DNA of 47,324 nucleotides from Planctomycetaceae bacterium (GTDB lineage: Bacteria > Planctomycetota > Planctomycetia > Planctomycetales > Planctomycetaceae), in assembly GCA_020426505.1 (NCBI GenBank), contig JAGQPX010000130.1, positions 1 to 47,324 of the forward strand, written 5' to 3'. The notes below the pieces were generated by a model, which ran no database searches, was not told the origin of the DNA, and saw only the letters and a program-made list of their open reading frames with translations. A program made the translations under genes and the position numbers. This document shows positions 15,597-24,175 of the stretch, piece by piece; positions within the stretch are counted from its first letter, which is position 1, and every line of letters starts with the position of its first letter.

Positions 15597-17021
15597 ATGG
15601 AAGGACGAGTCATCATCGTGGGAGGCGGATTGGCTGGGCTTTCCGCTGCTGCCATGTTGACGCAGCACGGTCTGACGGTGACGCTGCTCGAGTCGCGACC
15701 CCGATTGGGAGGGCGTGCGGGTTCGTTTCTCGACACGACGACGAATGAGTGGATCGACACGTGTCAGCACGTGGGGATGGGCTGCTGCACGAACCTGCTT
15801 CACTTTCTCAAGTTGGTCGGGGTCGACGATCTGTTCCGCGAAGAGCGTGAGTTGACCTTCATCGGACCCGGCGGCGAGCGATGCAGGTTTGGTGATCACA
15901 TCGGCCCCGCACCGCTGCATCTCGCCGGGGCATTCCGAAGGCTGTCCTATCTCTCGATCGGCGAGAAATGGCGGCTGGGGCAGGATCTGAGTCGGCTCGC
16001 ACATCCGCATTGGGCCGATGTTCATGACTTGTCGTTCGATGACTGGCTGTCACGTCACGCCCAATCGTCTGATTGCCGTGATCGATTCTGGGACGTGATC
16101 CTGGTCAGTGCGTTGAGTGAGAGAGCAGCGAGGATCAGTGTGCCCGCCGCTCGCAACGTGTTTGTTGACGGGTTCATGTCGAACCGAGTTGGCTGGCGGG
16201 TGTATCTGCCGACCGCGCCGCTCGACGAGATTTATGGACAACGATTGACGGCATGGTTGATGTCACACGGTGCCGACGTTCGGACGCAGGCGGGGGTCCA
16301 ACGACTGGAGGAGCAGAACGGAGAAGTCGTCGCAGCTCGATTGCGATCTGGCGAGGTGATCGCTGCGGATGAGTTTGTGCTGGCGGTGCCATGGCATCGT
16401 GTGAGAGACCTTGTTCCCTCGTCACTCGTCGACCACCCGGTCGTGACGGCGGCTGATCAAATAGAGGCGGCCCCCATTTCGAGCGTGCATCTGTGGTTTG
16501 GTCGGCCTGTACTGGACGTGCCGCACGCTGTGCTCGTGGGGCGATTGGGCCAGTGGGTGTTTACAAGAGCTCAGTCCCTCAACCCTCAACCCTCAACCCT
16601 CAGCTCCAATCTCCACTACCTGCAAGTGGTGATCAGTGCGAGTCACGAGCTTGCTGCGAAACCGCAAGCGGAGGTTGTGGCGGCTGTGGTGACAGAGCTG
16701 GGTGAGATCTGGCCTGAGGCGAATGGGGCATCGCTTGTGCATGGACGGGTCGTGACGGAGCATCGGGCCGTATTCTCACCGCAGCCGGGGGTGGAGAAGT
16801 TGCGACCTGCGCAACAGTCTCCCATGGCGAATTTACAGCTGGCGGGCGACTGGACGCAGACGGGCTGGCCCGCGACGATGGAAGGAGCCGTGCGAAGCGG
16901 ATATCTTGCGGCTGAGAATATCCTGCGTCGAATGGGGCGAGACGCCTCTCTCGTACAGGCAGAGTTGCCGACGAGTTGGCTGGCCCAGCGACTATTTGGT
17001 CTGAGAGACAAGCGTCCGTGA
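15597..17021 (+). CDS. hpnE: Hydroxysqualene dehydroxylase HpnE
   Basis: FAD-dependent amine-oxidase-like enzyme (about 474 residues) that reduces hydroxysqualene to squalene in hopanoid/sterol precursor synthesis. The dinucleotide fold motif VIIVGGGLAGLSAAAML is at residues 5-21, followed by LLESRPRLGGRAGSF and the HpnE-typical DTCQHVGMGCCTNLLHFL. A C-terminal FAD motif LQLAGDWTQTGWPATMEGAVRSG is present in two blocks. GTG at 15570 would couple directly to the preceding stop; ATG 15597 sits just before the conserved fold and is preferred. A 7-bp tandem repeat (16576-16603) adds a low-complexity stretch at about residues 327-338. No hpnC or hpnD is visible in the window. Confidence 0.88.
   Translation: MEGRVIIVGGGLAGLSAAAMLTQHGLTVTLLESRPRLGGRAGSFLDTTTNEWIDTCQHVGMGCCTNLLHFLKLVGVDDLFREERELTFIGPGGERCRFGDHIGPAPLHLAGAFRRLSYLSIGEKWRLGQDLSRLAHPHWADVHDLSFDDWLSRHAQSSDCRDRFWDVILVSALSERAARISVPAARNVFVDGFMSNRVGWRVYLPTAPLDEIYGQRLTAWLMSHGADVRTQAGVQRLEEQNGEVVAARLRSGEVIAADEFVLAVPWHRVRDLVPSSLVDHPVVTAADQIEAAPISSVHLWFGRPVLDVPHAVLVGRLGQWVFTRAQSLNPQPSTLSSNLHYLQVVISASHELAAKPQAEVVAAVVTELGEIWPEANGASLVHGRVVTEHRAVFSPQPGVEKLRPAQQSPMANLQLAGDWTQTGWPATMEGAVRSGYLAAENILRRMGRDASLVQAELPTSWLAQRLFGLRDKRP
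16576..16603 (+). repeat. 7-bp tandem repeat inside hpnE
   Basis: Four copies of CCCTCAA (the last is CCCTCAG) lie in the coding region and encode LNPQPSTLS-like residues. The phrase resembles the intergenic repeats of this genome more than coding DNA, and the reading frame stays open through it. Confidence 0.9.
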
Positions 17022-17041
17022 AGGGAATGTAGTTCGCAACG

Positions 17042-18031
17042 ATGCGACGTTTTCTGATCATTGCCGGATTGCTCATGGGCCTGACGTGTACGGGCACCGT
17101 CGGCTTTCACCTCACAACGGGCAGCGGTTGGCTGGAGTCGGCCTACATGGCGGTGATCACCCTGACGACGGTCGGTTCTCGCGATGGAGGACAGAATTCC
17201 GTCGCGATGGTTTTTACGATGCTCTATCTCGTCGGCGGACTGAGCATTTTTACGTACAGCGCTTTCCAGTTGGGACAATTCGTCGTCAACGCGGAACTTC
17301 GCAGAATGTGGGAGCGACGTCGGATGCAACGAGAGATTCGCGGATTGAAATGTCACTACATCGTCTGTGGTATGGGGCGGATGGGGACCACCATCTGCGA
17401 GTTCCTCGCTCAGCGAGGAAGGCCGTTCGTCGTGGTGGATACATTCGGCGAACAGGTCGAGGAGACCTGTCGAGAGCGCGGGTGGCATGTCATCGAGGGG
17501 GATGCGACGGATGATGCGGTGCTGATCGACGCGGGCATCGAACGGGCGAAGGGGCTCGCGACTGTGTTGCCGACTGATGCGGACAACGTGTACGTGGTGC
17601 TGACCGCTCGCATGCTGTCCTCGACGTTGCAGATTGTCGCCCGGGCGAGTGAGCCGAAGGCGGTCGTCAAGCTGGAGCGGGCCGGTGCTACTCGTGTCAT
17701 CAGCCCGTTCAGCAGTGGAGCCATCAAGATGGCCCGGTTCATGCTCAGCCCGAGCGTCGAGGACTTTCTGGAGATCACCGACAGCGGCGGCAGCGAGTTG
17801 GAACTGGCGGACATCCAGATCGACGCTGACAGTCCGTATGTTGGTAAGCCATTGATGAACACCGACCTGCGGGACAAAGGGGTCATGATCATTGGTATCC
17901 GCAGAGCCAGCGGGGAACGATTGCTTCCCCCTGCAGGCTCAGCCGTCATTGAGGCTGGCGACAGCCTGTTCGCCTTCGGCAGCAGCGATGCGGTCAACGC
18001 CATGATCGGCTCGCCATCGGATAACGAGTGA
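17042..18031 (+). CDS. Two-helix ion channel with TrkA-N (RCK) and TrkA-C domains
   Basis: A 329-residue inner-membrane protein. TM1 is about residues 3-25, a pore helix leads to the filter segment TLTTVGSRDGG near 40-50, and TM2 is about 58-82. A Rossmann RCK/TrkA-N domain follows (HYIVCGMGRMGTTICEFL near 105-122, ending around 225) and then a TrkA-C domain with LADIQIDADSPYVGKPL near 255. This is the layout of MthK-like K+ channels gated by a nucleotide or ion. The expected TVGYGD filter is TVGSRD, so selectivity may differ. It is 21 bases after hpnE with GAAGGGA upstream. Its substrate is inferred only. Confidence 0.88.
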   Translation: MRRFLIIAGLLMGLTCTGTVGFHLTTGSGWLESAYMAVITLTTVGSRDGGQNSVAMVFTMLYLVGGLSIFTYSAFQLGQFVVNAELRRMWERRRMQREIRGLKCHYIVCGMGRMGTTICEFLAQRGRPFVVVDTFGEQVEETCRERGWHVIEGDATDDAVLIDAGIERAKGLATVLPTDADNVYVVLTARMLSSTLQIVARASEPKAVVKLERAGATRVISPFSSGAIKMARFMLSPSVEDFLEITDSGGSELELADIQIDADSPYVGKPLMNTDLRDKGVMIIGIRRASGERLLPPAGSAVIEAGDSLFAFGSSDAVNAMIGSPSDNE

Positions 18032-18080
18032 TGGTTGTCGCTGAGGGCGTGGCGAGCTAAAAGGAGAGTTAGCAGTCTTC

Positions 18081-18147
18081 AGTTCTCAGTTGTCAGTCAG
18101 ACGCTCGATATGGACAACTGAAAACTGATCACTGACAACTGAAAACT
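18081..18147. repeat. Family B inverted repeat before mdh
   Basis: AGTTCTCAGTTGTCAGT (18081-18097) faces ACTGACAACTGAAAACT (18131-18147), matching at 16 of 17 bases across a 33-base spacer. A direct partial copy, CAACTGAAAACTGATC, starts at 18115. It occupies most of the intergenic space between the channel gene and mdh and could form a stem-loop in the mdh leader or act as a mobile miniature element. Confidence 0.8.
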
Positions 18148-18166
18148 TGAGCGAAGGAACCTACTG

Positions 18167-19159
18167 ATGCCCGTCCCCATTCACGTCGCTGTCACCGGAG
18201 CTGCCGGAAACATTGGATATGCCCTCGTCTTTCGACTGGCGAGCGGCGAGGTCTTCGGACCCGATCAGCCTGTCGTGCTGCATCTGGTCGAGATTCCCCC
18301 CGTGCTGAAGGCACTCGACGGCGTCGAGATGGAACTGGATGACTGTGCGTTCCCCACGCTCGCAGGCGTGTTGAAGGCGGACAGCGATCACCTGGAAGAC
18401 GGGTTCGCAGACTGTAACTGGGTGCTCTGCGTGGGAAGTATCCCTCGCGGCAAGGGGATGGAACGGGGCGACCTCATTCGGGTGAATGGGCCCATCTTTA
18501 CCAGCACTGGACAGGCGATCAACAATGCGGCTGCAAAGGATGTGCGGGTGCTCGTGGTGGGCAATCCCTGCAACACCAACTGCCTGATTGCCATGCACAA
18601 TGCCCCAGACGTGCCTCGTAATCGATGGTACGCCATGACGATGCTCGATCAAAACCGGGCTCAGACTCAGCTAGCGCAGAAGAGCGGACAGCCAGTCGCA
18701 AGCGTCAACAACCTCGCCATTTGGGGGAACCACTCCGCGACACAGTATCCGGACTTCTATCAGGCGACGATCGGCGGCAAACCTGCACCGGAAGTCATCG
18801 GCGACGACGCCTGGCTGAAGGGTGAGTTCATCACCACCGTGCAGAAGCGAGGGGCAGCCGTCATCGAGGCACGTGGTGCATCGAGTGCCGCGTCCGCAGC
18901 GAACGCAGCGATCGACACGGTCAAGGCCGTTCGTGCCAAGACGTCAGCCGGAGATTGCTTCAGCGCAGCCGTGTGCAGCGACGGCAGCTACGGAGTCGAT
19001 GAGGGTCTCATTTTCGGTTTCCCCCTCACCAGCGACGGCCAATCCTGGTCGATCAAACAGGGCATTGAGCACAACGACTTCGCCCAGGAAAAGGTCGCCG
19101 CCACCCTCGCCGAGTTGCGGGAAGAACGTGACACGGTGAAGGACCTGTTGCCCGGATGA
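18167..19159 (+). CDS. mdh: Malate dehydrogenase
   Basis: NAD-dependent malate dehydrogenase (malate/oxaloacetate, TCA cycle), 330 residues, the length of the MDH type 2 family. The nucleotide-binding loop is [14 protein letters not shown] at residues 6-19. Substrate arginines lie in [12 protein letters not shown] near 90-102. VGNPCNTN is the family VxNPxxTN block. [10 protein letters not shown] and the catalytic His in [13 protein letters not shown] (near 185-197) are present. The C-terminal [19 protein letters not shown] is also typical. The leader is filled by a family B repeat. ATG 18167 follows GAAGGAA at 18153-18159, a good Shine-Dalgarno. Confidence 0.95.
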   Translation: MPVPIHVAVTGAAGNIGYALVFRLASGEVFGPDQPVVLHLVEIPPVLKALDGVEMELDDCAFPTLAGVLKADSDHLEDGFADCNWVLCVGSIPRGKGMERGDLIRVNGPIFTSTGQAINNAAAKDVRVLVVGNPCNTNCLIAMHNAPDVPRNRWYAMTMLDQNRAQTQLAQKSGQPVASVNNLAIWGNHSATQYPDFYQATIGGKPAPEVIGDDAWLKGEFITTVQKRGAAVIEARGASSAASAANAAIDTVKAVRAKTSAGDCFSAAVCSDGSYGVDEGLIFGFPLTSDGQSWSIKQGIEHNDFAQEKVAATLAELREERDTVKDLLPG

Positions 19160-19166
19160 GACTTCT

Positions 19167-19847
19167 GTGATCCGACATTTGCCATTCCGACTCATATCGT
19201 TGAGTCTTTTGGTGATCGTATGCTGGTTCGTCTTCGCGATTGTGGAGGCGCGTGAAGCCGCTCGTCAAAGTGCCTGCAAGGGCAGATTGGCACAATTGGG
19301 TTTAGCGCTGGAAAACTACCACTATGTCTATGGTAGTTTTCCACCCGCGTACATTGCTGATGAGACGGGCAAACCCATGCATAGCTGGCGAGTGTTGCTG
19401 CTCCCCTTTTTCGAACAGCGAGATGCCTATGAGGACTACGATTTCAATGAACCATGGAATGGCCCCAACAATGGTAAAGCTTCAACAGAGCAAACAGCCG
19501 TCACGTTCAGGTGCCCTGGACATCCGTATGCCAACGAGTTGCATCTCACTGATTACGTCGCTGTGACTGGGCCCAAGACAGTATTCACAGAAGGGCAGTC
19601 GAAGTCTCTGAGCGATATTCGAGACGATACAATCCTGCTGCTCGAAATCCCTGATTCCGACATTCACTGGATGGAGCCACGAGATCTTGGGATCGAAGAT
19701 GCATTGAAGATTGCTGTGTCGAGCAGACACCCCATGGGCGCTGCAGTACTCCGAGCAAACTCGAGCGTTGTGAGAATTGATCCTGATACGTCTGAGGCAT
19801 CGCTGCGAGAGATGTTCTCGATTTCCCGGCGCGAGGATGCTCAATGA
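19167..19847 (+). CDS. DUF1559-like exported or anchored protein
   Basis: A 226-residue protein with an N-terminal membrane helix (residues 7-27) followed by [34 protein letters not shown], the hallmark opening of the DUF1559 (SBP_bac_10) family abundant in planctomycetes. The usual prepilin cleavage motif (F-T-L-x-E-L/V) before the helix is absent, so it is probably an anchored rather than a pilus-like member. The typical C-terminal H-x9-DG element is degraded to [19 protein letters not shown] start, seven bases after the mdh stop. Function unknown. Confidence 0.8.
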   Translation: MIRHLPFRLISLSLLVIVCWFVFAIVEAREAARQSACKGRLAQLGLALENYHYVYGSFPPAYIADETGKPMHSWRVLLLPFFEQRDAYEDYDFNEPWNGPNNGKASTEQTAVTFRCPGHPYANELHLTDYVAVTGPKTVFTEGQSKSLSDIRDDTILLLEIPDSDIHWMEPRDLGIEDALKIAVSSRHPMGAAVLRANSSVVRIDPDTSEASLREMFSISRREDAQ

Positions 19848-19865
19848 ATCGTGAGGGAATGAAAA

Positions 19866-21245
19866 TTGTCTGAGACTAATGCCCCGAGAGAAGACCATCT
19901 CCGTGACTTGGACAACGCCCACGTTTGGCATCCGTTTGCGCCGATGTCGGCTTATCGGGAGGAAGAGGCGCCGATTATTGAGCGTGCGGAGGGGTTTCAT
20001 CTGTTCGATGTTGACGGGCGGCGGTATCTCGATGGCATCTCTTCGCTGTGGTGTAACGTGCATGGACACCGGGTGCCGGAGATTGATGCGGCGGTGCGGG
20101 AGCAGTTGGATCGGGTCGGTCACACGACGCTGCTGGGGCTGAGTTCGGTGCCTTCGATTGAGTTGGCGAAGCGGCTGGTCGACATCACGCCAGCCGGGTT
20201 GAACAAGGTTTTCTACTCCGATTCCGGGGCGACGTCCGTCGAGGCGGCGCTCAAGATGGCGTATCAGTATCATCGACAGAAACCGGGCGGTCCGGAGGAG
20301 CGTGACCTGTTTGCGACGGTCAGCGGTGCCTACCACGGCGACACGATCGGCTCGGTCAGTGTGGGGAGTATCCAACTGTTCCACCGGGTGTATGGCAAAC
20401 TGTTGTTCGAGACGGTCAGTGTTCCGTCGCCGAGTGGCTTCCGGTTTCCTGATGGGATGACACAGGATGAGTATCACACTCATTGCCTCGATGAGGTCGA
20501 GCGTGTGGTAGTAAAGCACGCGGACCGACTGGCCGCTTTCGTGATCGAGCCGTTGGTGCAAGGGGCGGCGGGGATTCTTGTGCACGAGCCGGGCTATCTC
20601 TCTCGCGTTCGTGAGTTGACCAGCGAGCATGGCATCCCGTTGATCGCCGACGAAGTGGCCGTCGGGTTTGGCCGAACCGGGACAATGTTCTCCTGTGAGC
20701 AGGAGGATGTGCAGCCGGACATTCTCTGTTTGGGGAAAGGCATCACGGGCGGATACCTGCCACTCGCGGCCACGCTTACGACGGACGAAATCTTCGACGC
20801 CTTCCTAGGTGATCCGAGCGAGGGGCGCACGTTCTTTCATGGTCACACCTACACGGGTAATCCGCTCGGCTGTGCTGCGGCGCTCGCGTCGTTGGAGCTA
20901 TTCGAGCAAAACGACGTTGTGGGGAACGTTCGCGAGAATGCTGAGACACTGAGTCGCCAACTCAAACCACTCGAATCTCACTCGCATGTGGCCGACGTGC
21001 GACAGAAAGGGATGATGGTGGGGATCGAACTCGTGCAAGACCGCGATACGCATGAATCGTTCAAACCCGAATTGAGAATGGGACACCAAGTGACGATCGC
21101 TGCCCGCAAGCGGAATTTGATCCTGCGGCCATTGGGTGACGTGATCGTACTGATGCCGGCCCCGGCGATGCCGGGCGAGCTGGTCAGGGAGCTGTGCCGC
21201 GTCGCCATTGAGGCGATTGACGAGGTAACTGCCGCCGCAAACTGA
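19866..21245 (+). CDS. bioA: Adenosylmethionine-8-amino-7-oxononanoate aminotransferase
   Basis: Class III PLP aminotransferase that makes 7,8-diaminopelargonate in biotin synthesis, using SAM as amino donor. Signature features: HVWHPFAPM near residue 20, [41 protein letters not shown], the [13 protein letters not shown] block, PLP-binding Asp in [14 protein letters not shown], the Schiff-base Lys in [11 protein letters not shown] (near 283) and [17 protein letters not shown]. Length 459 is slightly above average. The start is TTG with GAGGGA about eight bases upstream. No other biotin gene is adjacent. Confidence 0.93.
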   Translation: MSETNAPREDHLRDLDNAHVWHPFAPMSAYREEEAPIIERAEGFHLFDVDGRRYLDGISSLWCNVHGHRVPEIDAAVREQLDRVGHTTLLGLSSVPSIELAKRLVDITPAGLNKVFYSDSGATSVEAALKMAYQYHRQKPGGPEERDLFATVSGAYHGDTIGSVSVGSIQLFHRVYGKLLFETVSVPSPSGFRFPDGMTQDEYHTHCLDEVERVVVKHADRLAAFVIEPLVQGAAGILVHEPGYLSRVRELTSEHGIPLIADEVAVGFGRTGTMFSCEQEDVQPDILCLGKGITGGYLPLAATLTTDEIFDAFLGDPSEGRTFFHGHTYTGNPLGCAAALASLELFEQNDVVGNVRENAETLSRQLKPLESHSHVADVRQKGMMVGIELVQDRDTHESFKPELRMGHQVTIAARKRNLILRPLGDVIVLMPAPAMPGELVRELCRVAIEAIDEVTAAAN

Positions 21246-21270
21246 TGCAGGGATTGTGGGCAAACGAAGC

Positions 21271-21300
21271 GAGGCCCACTGGAGTGAACCAGCGGGCCTC
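21271..21300 (+). terminator. Probable terminator hairpin after bioA
   Basis: GAGGCCCACTGG pairs with CCAGCGGGCCTC (one mismatch) around a 6-base loop, 25 bases after the bioA stop. No T-run follows, so termination efficiency is uncertain. Confidence 0.5.
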
Positions 21301-22022
21301 AGCCGTGTTTCGGGTTGTCATGAATTCAAGCCGGCAGTGGATAGAATTCCCGGAATACCACGGTATGAATCGAATAAATCCGCTATGTCCCAAGTGTAGC
21401 AATCAAAGTGCCAAACTTTCCAGAGTTTCGTCTGATATTTCCGTCGTCCTGCCTCCCCTTGAAAACAGTGTCCTGTCCCGCCCATCCATGTAGCGGTCTC
21501 TCGAAGCTGACTACCTCAAGCAGCTTAGGAGGTGCTGCACTTTCTGCTGTGATCTGAAACAGGGTGCCGTGGAACGATGCAAGAGGTTGATTCATCCAGC
21601 TCAAGGTCATCCGTGGAGGAGTTGCCTTTCAACGTTTGAGAATCGAGCGATGGTGTCGGCCTTCGTGTGACTCTGAGGAATTGCTCTGCAATCTTGAAGG
21701 TAATTCGGCTGATTTGGGAAGAATCTCCGAATTCCTCAGAAAGTCGTTCCGGCAGTCGTGCGAATGGCACGCTCTATGCTCATTGTGTACATCGCTGCAC
21801 GAGCAAGGATTGGCCCGCACTTGCTCAACGGCCATGGAAAGCGTCTTTCGGACTTGTCCGGAGGACGCTTTTCCTTTTTGCTATGGGAACTACAGCGACT
21901 CTCGATCGTCGTGATGTTCGCTGAGGATGGCTGGACATTTGCTTCCCCTCCCCGCATCAACCGACAATGTCGCTAGGGAGCAGATTGCAGCGAGAGCTAC
22001 GAGAGTTTGTGATGACGAGTCA
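21301..22022. other. Gene-poor interval with RNA-like structure
   Basis: About 720 bases without a convincing gene. Short open frames on both strands lack ribosome binding sites and recognisable protein character. Structural elements include a 10-bp inverted repeat CTGAGGAATT/AATTCCTCAG (21673-21682 and 21730-21739), GAGCAAG/CTTGCTC (beginning near 21811), and a terminator-like hairpin at 21838-21872. The last part also forms the leader of the sigma54 activator gene. Confidence 0.5.
21838..21880 (+). terminator. Terminator-like hairpin with T-rich tail
   Basis: AAAGCGTCTTTCGGA pairs with TCCGGAGGACGCTTT (allowing G-T pairs) around a 4-base loop, followed by TTTTCCTTTTTG. No annotated plus-strand gene ends just upstream, so it may close a small RNA or control the downstream activator gene. 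Confidence 0.6.
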
Positions 22023-24086
22023 ATGAACATGGAACGAACTGGGGCCAATCAGCCAACAACGTCGACCGGCACGGGCAGTTATCTGGTCCTGCGACGGGGG
22101 TCTGCCAGGCGAAGCGTGGTCCCTCTCGAACAGCGTGAGATTCTCACCATCGGTCGGGCAAACTCGAATCGCGTGGTGATTCCGGATGCCAAGTGCAGCC
22201 GCCAACACTGCGAGGTCTTCTACAGCGGCGGACGTTGGTCGGTCCGTGATTTGGGAAGCCGCAATGGTGTTCTGGTCGATGGCGTTCGCATCGACGCAGA
22301 GGTTGCTTTGGATTACGGGCAAATCCTGACCATCGGATCATGCGAGGCGGAATTCACCGACACCCCACCCGAGGGATCGATCGTTGTCGGCGGCTCGGTC
22401 GACATGGGACAGGGGGCGACGTTCGACATCATCGAGCGAAAATCGGGAACTCGGTACGACAAGCCCCGATCAGTTGATACTTCGACTCGCACGAAGCCGG
22501 GGCTCAACGAGTTGTATCAACTGGCCCGTTCGATGGCGGAAGCAAATCAGACATCGGAGCTGGGCGAACGAGCACTCGAAGGTCTGTTCGCCGGGTCGAG
22601 TGCAACTCTCGGCGCCGTGCTGCTCACGACAGAAAGCGAGGGGCACGTTGATGTCAGCAACTTGGAATGTATCGCTTCCATTGCCCGCGAGTCACACCAA
22701 AAGCATGTCGTTTCGCGATATCTCTCAGAGATCGTCCTCGAAGACCGCGAAGCACTGCTGGCCCGCGACCTCTCCGAAAACGAATCACTCGCTTTGCGGG
22801 ACAGCTTGAGTCTCATTAGTGCTGAAAGCGCAATCTGTGCCCCGATCCGCAGGGAGGGACGCGTCCTTGGGCTGATCCATCTTTACGCCACAAAAGAGGG
22901 CCGATCACTCGATACGGATGATCTTGAATTCACGCTGGCCGTGGCTGACCAGTTCGGAATCGCTCTGGAGAACGTCCGGCGCCGCGAGGCGTTGCAACAG
23001 GGATTGTCGAAGGCCGAACGGCTCGCAGATGACCTTCGGCAGCAACTGGAAGTGGAAACGGAACTCGTCGGCAACAGTTCGCAGATGAACGAGCTGCGAA
23101 GCAAAGTCGGGCGCATCGCTCCCTCGGATGCAACCGTGCTCATTCGAGGAGAAAGCGGTGTTGGAAAAGAACTCGTCGCCCGAGCCGTTCACTTCAACAG
23201 TGATCGCAAAAAGCAGGCATTTGTCTGCGTCAACTGTGCTGCTCTCACGGAGAGTCTGCTCGAAAGCGAGTTGTTCGGCCACGAAAAGGGATCGTTTACA
23301 GGTGCGGCCGGGCAAAAGGTTGGCAAGTTCGAACAGGCAGACAAAGGCACGTTGTTCCTCGACGAAGTTGGGGAAATGAGTCCCGAAGTGCAATCCAAGT
23401 TCCTCCGGATTCTGGAGGGACACCCCTTTGAACGCGTCGGAGGGAGCAAGGCCATTCAGGTGGATGTCCGGGTCGTGACGGCAACGAACCGAAACCTCGA
23501 GCAGGCTGTCAAAGATGGTGAGTTCCGCCAGGATCTGTTCTTCCGGCTGCAGGTACTCGAACTCTTCGTTCCCCCATTACGGAAGCATCCCGATGATATC
23601 CCGGTCATCGCCATGCACTTCCTGGAGAAAGCGTCCGCGAGGTCGCGCATCAAAGCGAAGGGATTCTCGAACGAGGCAATCGAGGTCCTCCGCAAGTATC
23701 ACTGGCCCGGCAACGTTCGTGAGTTGAAGAATGTCATCGAACGCTCGGCCATTCTCGGTGATCACGAGTTGCTGACCGCTGACGACATTCGTCTTCACAA
23801 TCTCGATCGACCGACACCCTTGGCCGATCATCAGCTGTTTGCAGGTTTGGACAATCCGGTCGGGGACGTCTCCACGTCATCGTCACCACCTCCGCGCGAG
23901 GCAACGGACGACTGGACAGCCGCGCTTGATCAGGAGGTCAGTCTCGATGAACTGGAAAAGCAGTACATCACGGCAACTCTCAATCGCCAGGGATGGAACA
24001 AATCCGCAGCGGCGAGGCAACTTGGGATCGAGCGAACCACTCTTGACCGCAAGCTCAAGAAGTACGACATCGCACGTCCCGAATGA
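22023..24086 (+). CDS. Sigma54-dependent transcriptional activator with FHA and GAF domains
   Basis: Enhancer-binding protein of about 687 residues. An N-terminal FHA domain ([21 protein letters not shown] and [13 protein letters not shown], about residues 38-90) binds phosphothreonine peptides. A GAF domain spans about 175-325. A coiled linker leads to the AAA+ module at about 345-590: Walker A GESGVGKE, the sigma54-contact loop GSFTGA (standard GAFTGA with A to S), Walker [12 protein letters not shown] and [11 protein letters not shown]-terminal Fis-type HTH ([26 protein letters not shown]) ends the protein. It probably couples a Ser/Thr kinase signal to sigma54 transcription. An upstream in-frame ATG (21927) adds a non-conserved leader; ATG 22023 is preferred. 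Confidence 0.92.
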   Translation: MNMERTGANQPTTSTGTGSYLVLRRGSARRSVVPLEQREILTIGRANSNRVVIPDAKCSRQHCEVFYSGGRWSVRDLGSRNGVLVDGVRIDAEVALDYGQILTIGSCEAEFTDTPPEGSIVVGGSVDMGQGATFDIIERKSGTRYDKPRSVDTSTRTKPGLNELYQLARSMAEANQTSELGERALEGLFAGSSATLGAVLLTTESEGHVDVSNLECIASIARESHQKHVVSRYLSEIVLEDREALLARDLSENESLALRDSLSLISAESAICAPIRREGRVLGLIHLYATKEGRSLDTDDLEFTLAVADQFGIALENVRRREALQQGLSKAERLADDLRQQLEVETELVGNSSQMNELRSKVGRIAPSDATVLIRGESGVGKELVARAVHFNSDRKKQAFVCVNCAALTESLLESELFGHEKGSFTGAAGQKVGKFEQADKGTLFLDEVGEMSPEVQSKFLRILEGHPFERVGGSKAIQVDVRVVTATNRNLEQAVKDGEFRQDLFFRLQVLELFVPPLRKHPDDIPVIAMHFLEKASARSRIKAKGFSNEAIEVLRKYHWPGNVRELKNVIERSAILGDHELLTADDIRLHNLDRPTPLADHQLFAGLDNPVGDVSTSSSPPPREATDDWTAALDQEVSLDELEKQYITATLNRQGWNKSAAARQLGIERTTLDRKLKKYDIARPE

Positions 24087-24118
24087 GCTTTGACCATTGA
24101 TTGCCTCGTCAACAAAAC

Positions 24119-24146
24119 ATGCCCGCAAGCAAATGCTTGCGGGCAT
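24119..24146. terminator. Bidirectional terminator between convergent genes
   Basis: A perfect 12-bp stem (ATGCCCGCAAGC with GCTTGCGGGCAT) around AAAT lies between the stops of the sigma54 activator (+) and the export protein (-). Read on the minus strand it is followed by GTTTTGTTG, which suits termination of the minus-strand gene best. Confidence 0.8.
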
Positions 24147-24175
24147 TTCGATTGCACGAACAGTGATGCTCAGGT

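Noticed and set aside
19482..20630. 382-codon minus-strand frame opposite the DUF1559 and bioA genes
   Set aside because: Very rich in Arg/His/Pro/Gln with no motif, and bioA on the other strand is unmistakable.
21383..21770. Two short minus-strand frames (75 and 81 codons)
   Set aside because: Partly protein-like, but without ribosome binding sites or recognised motifs; not enough to call genes.
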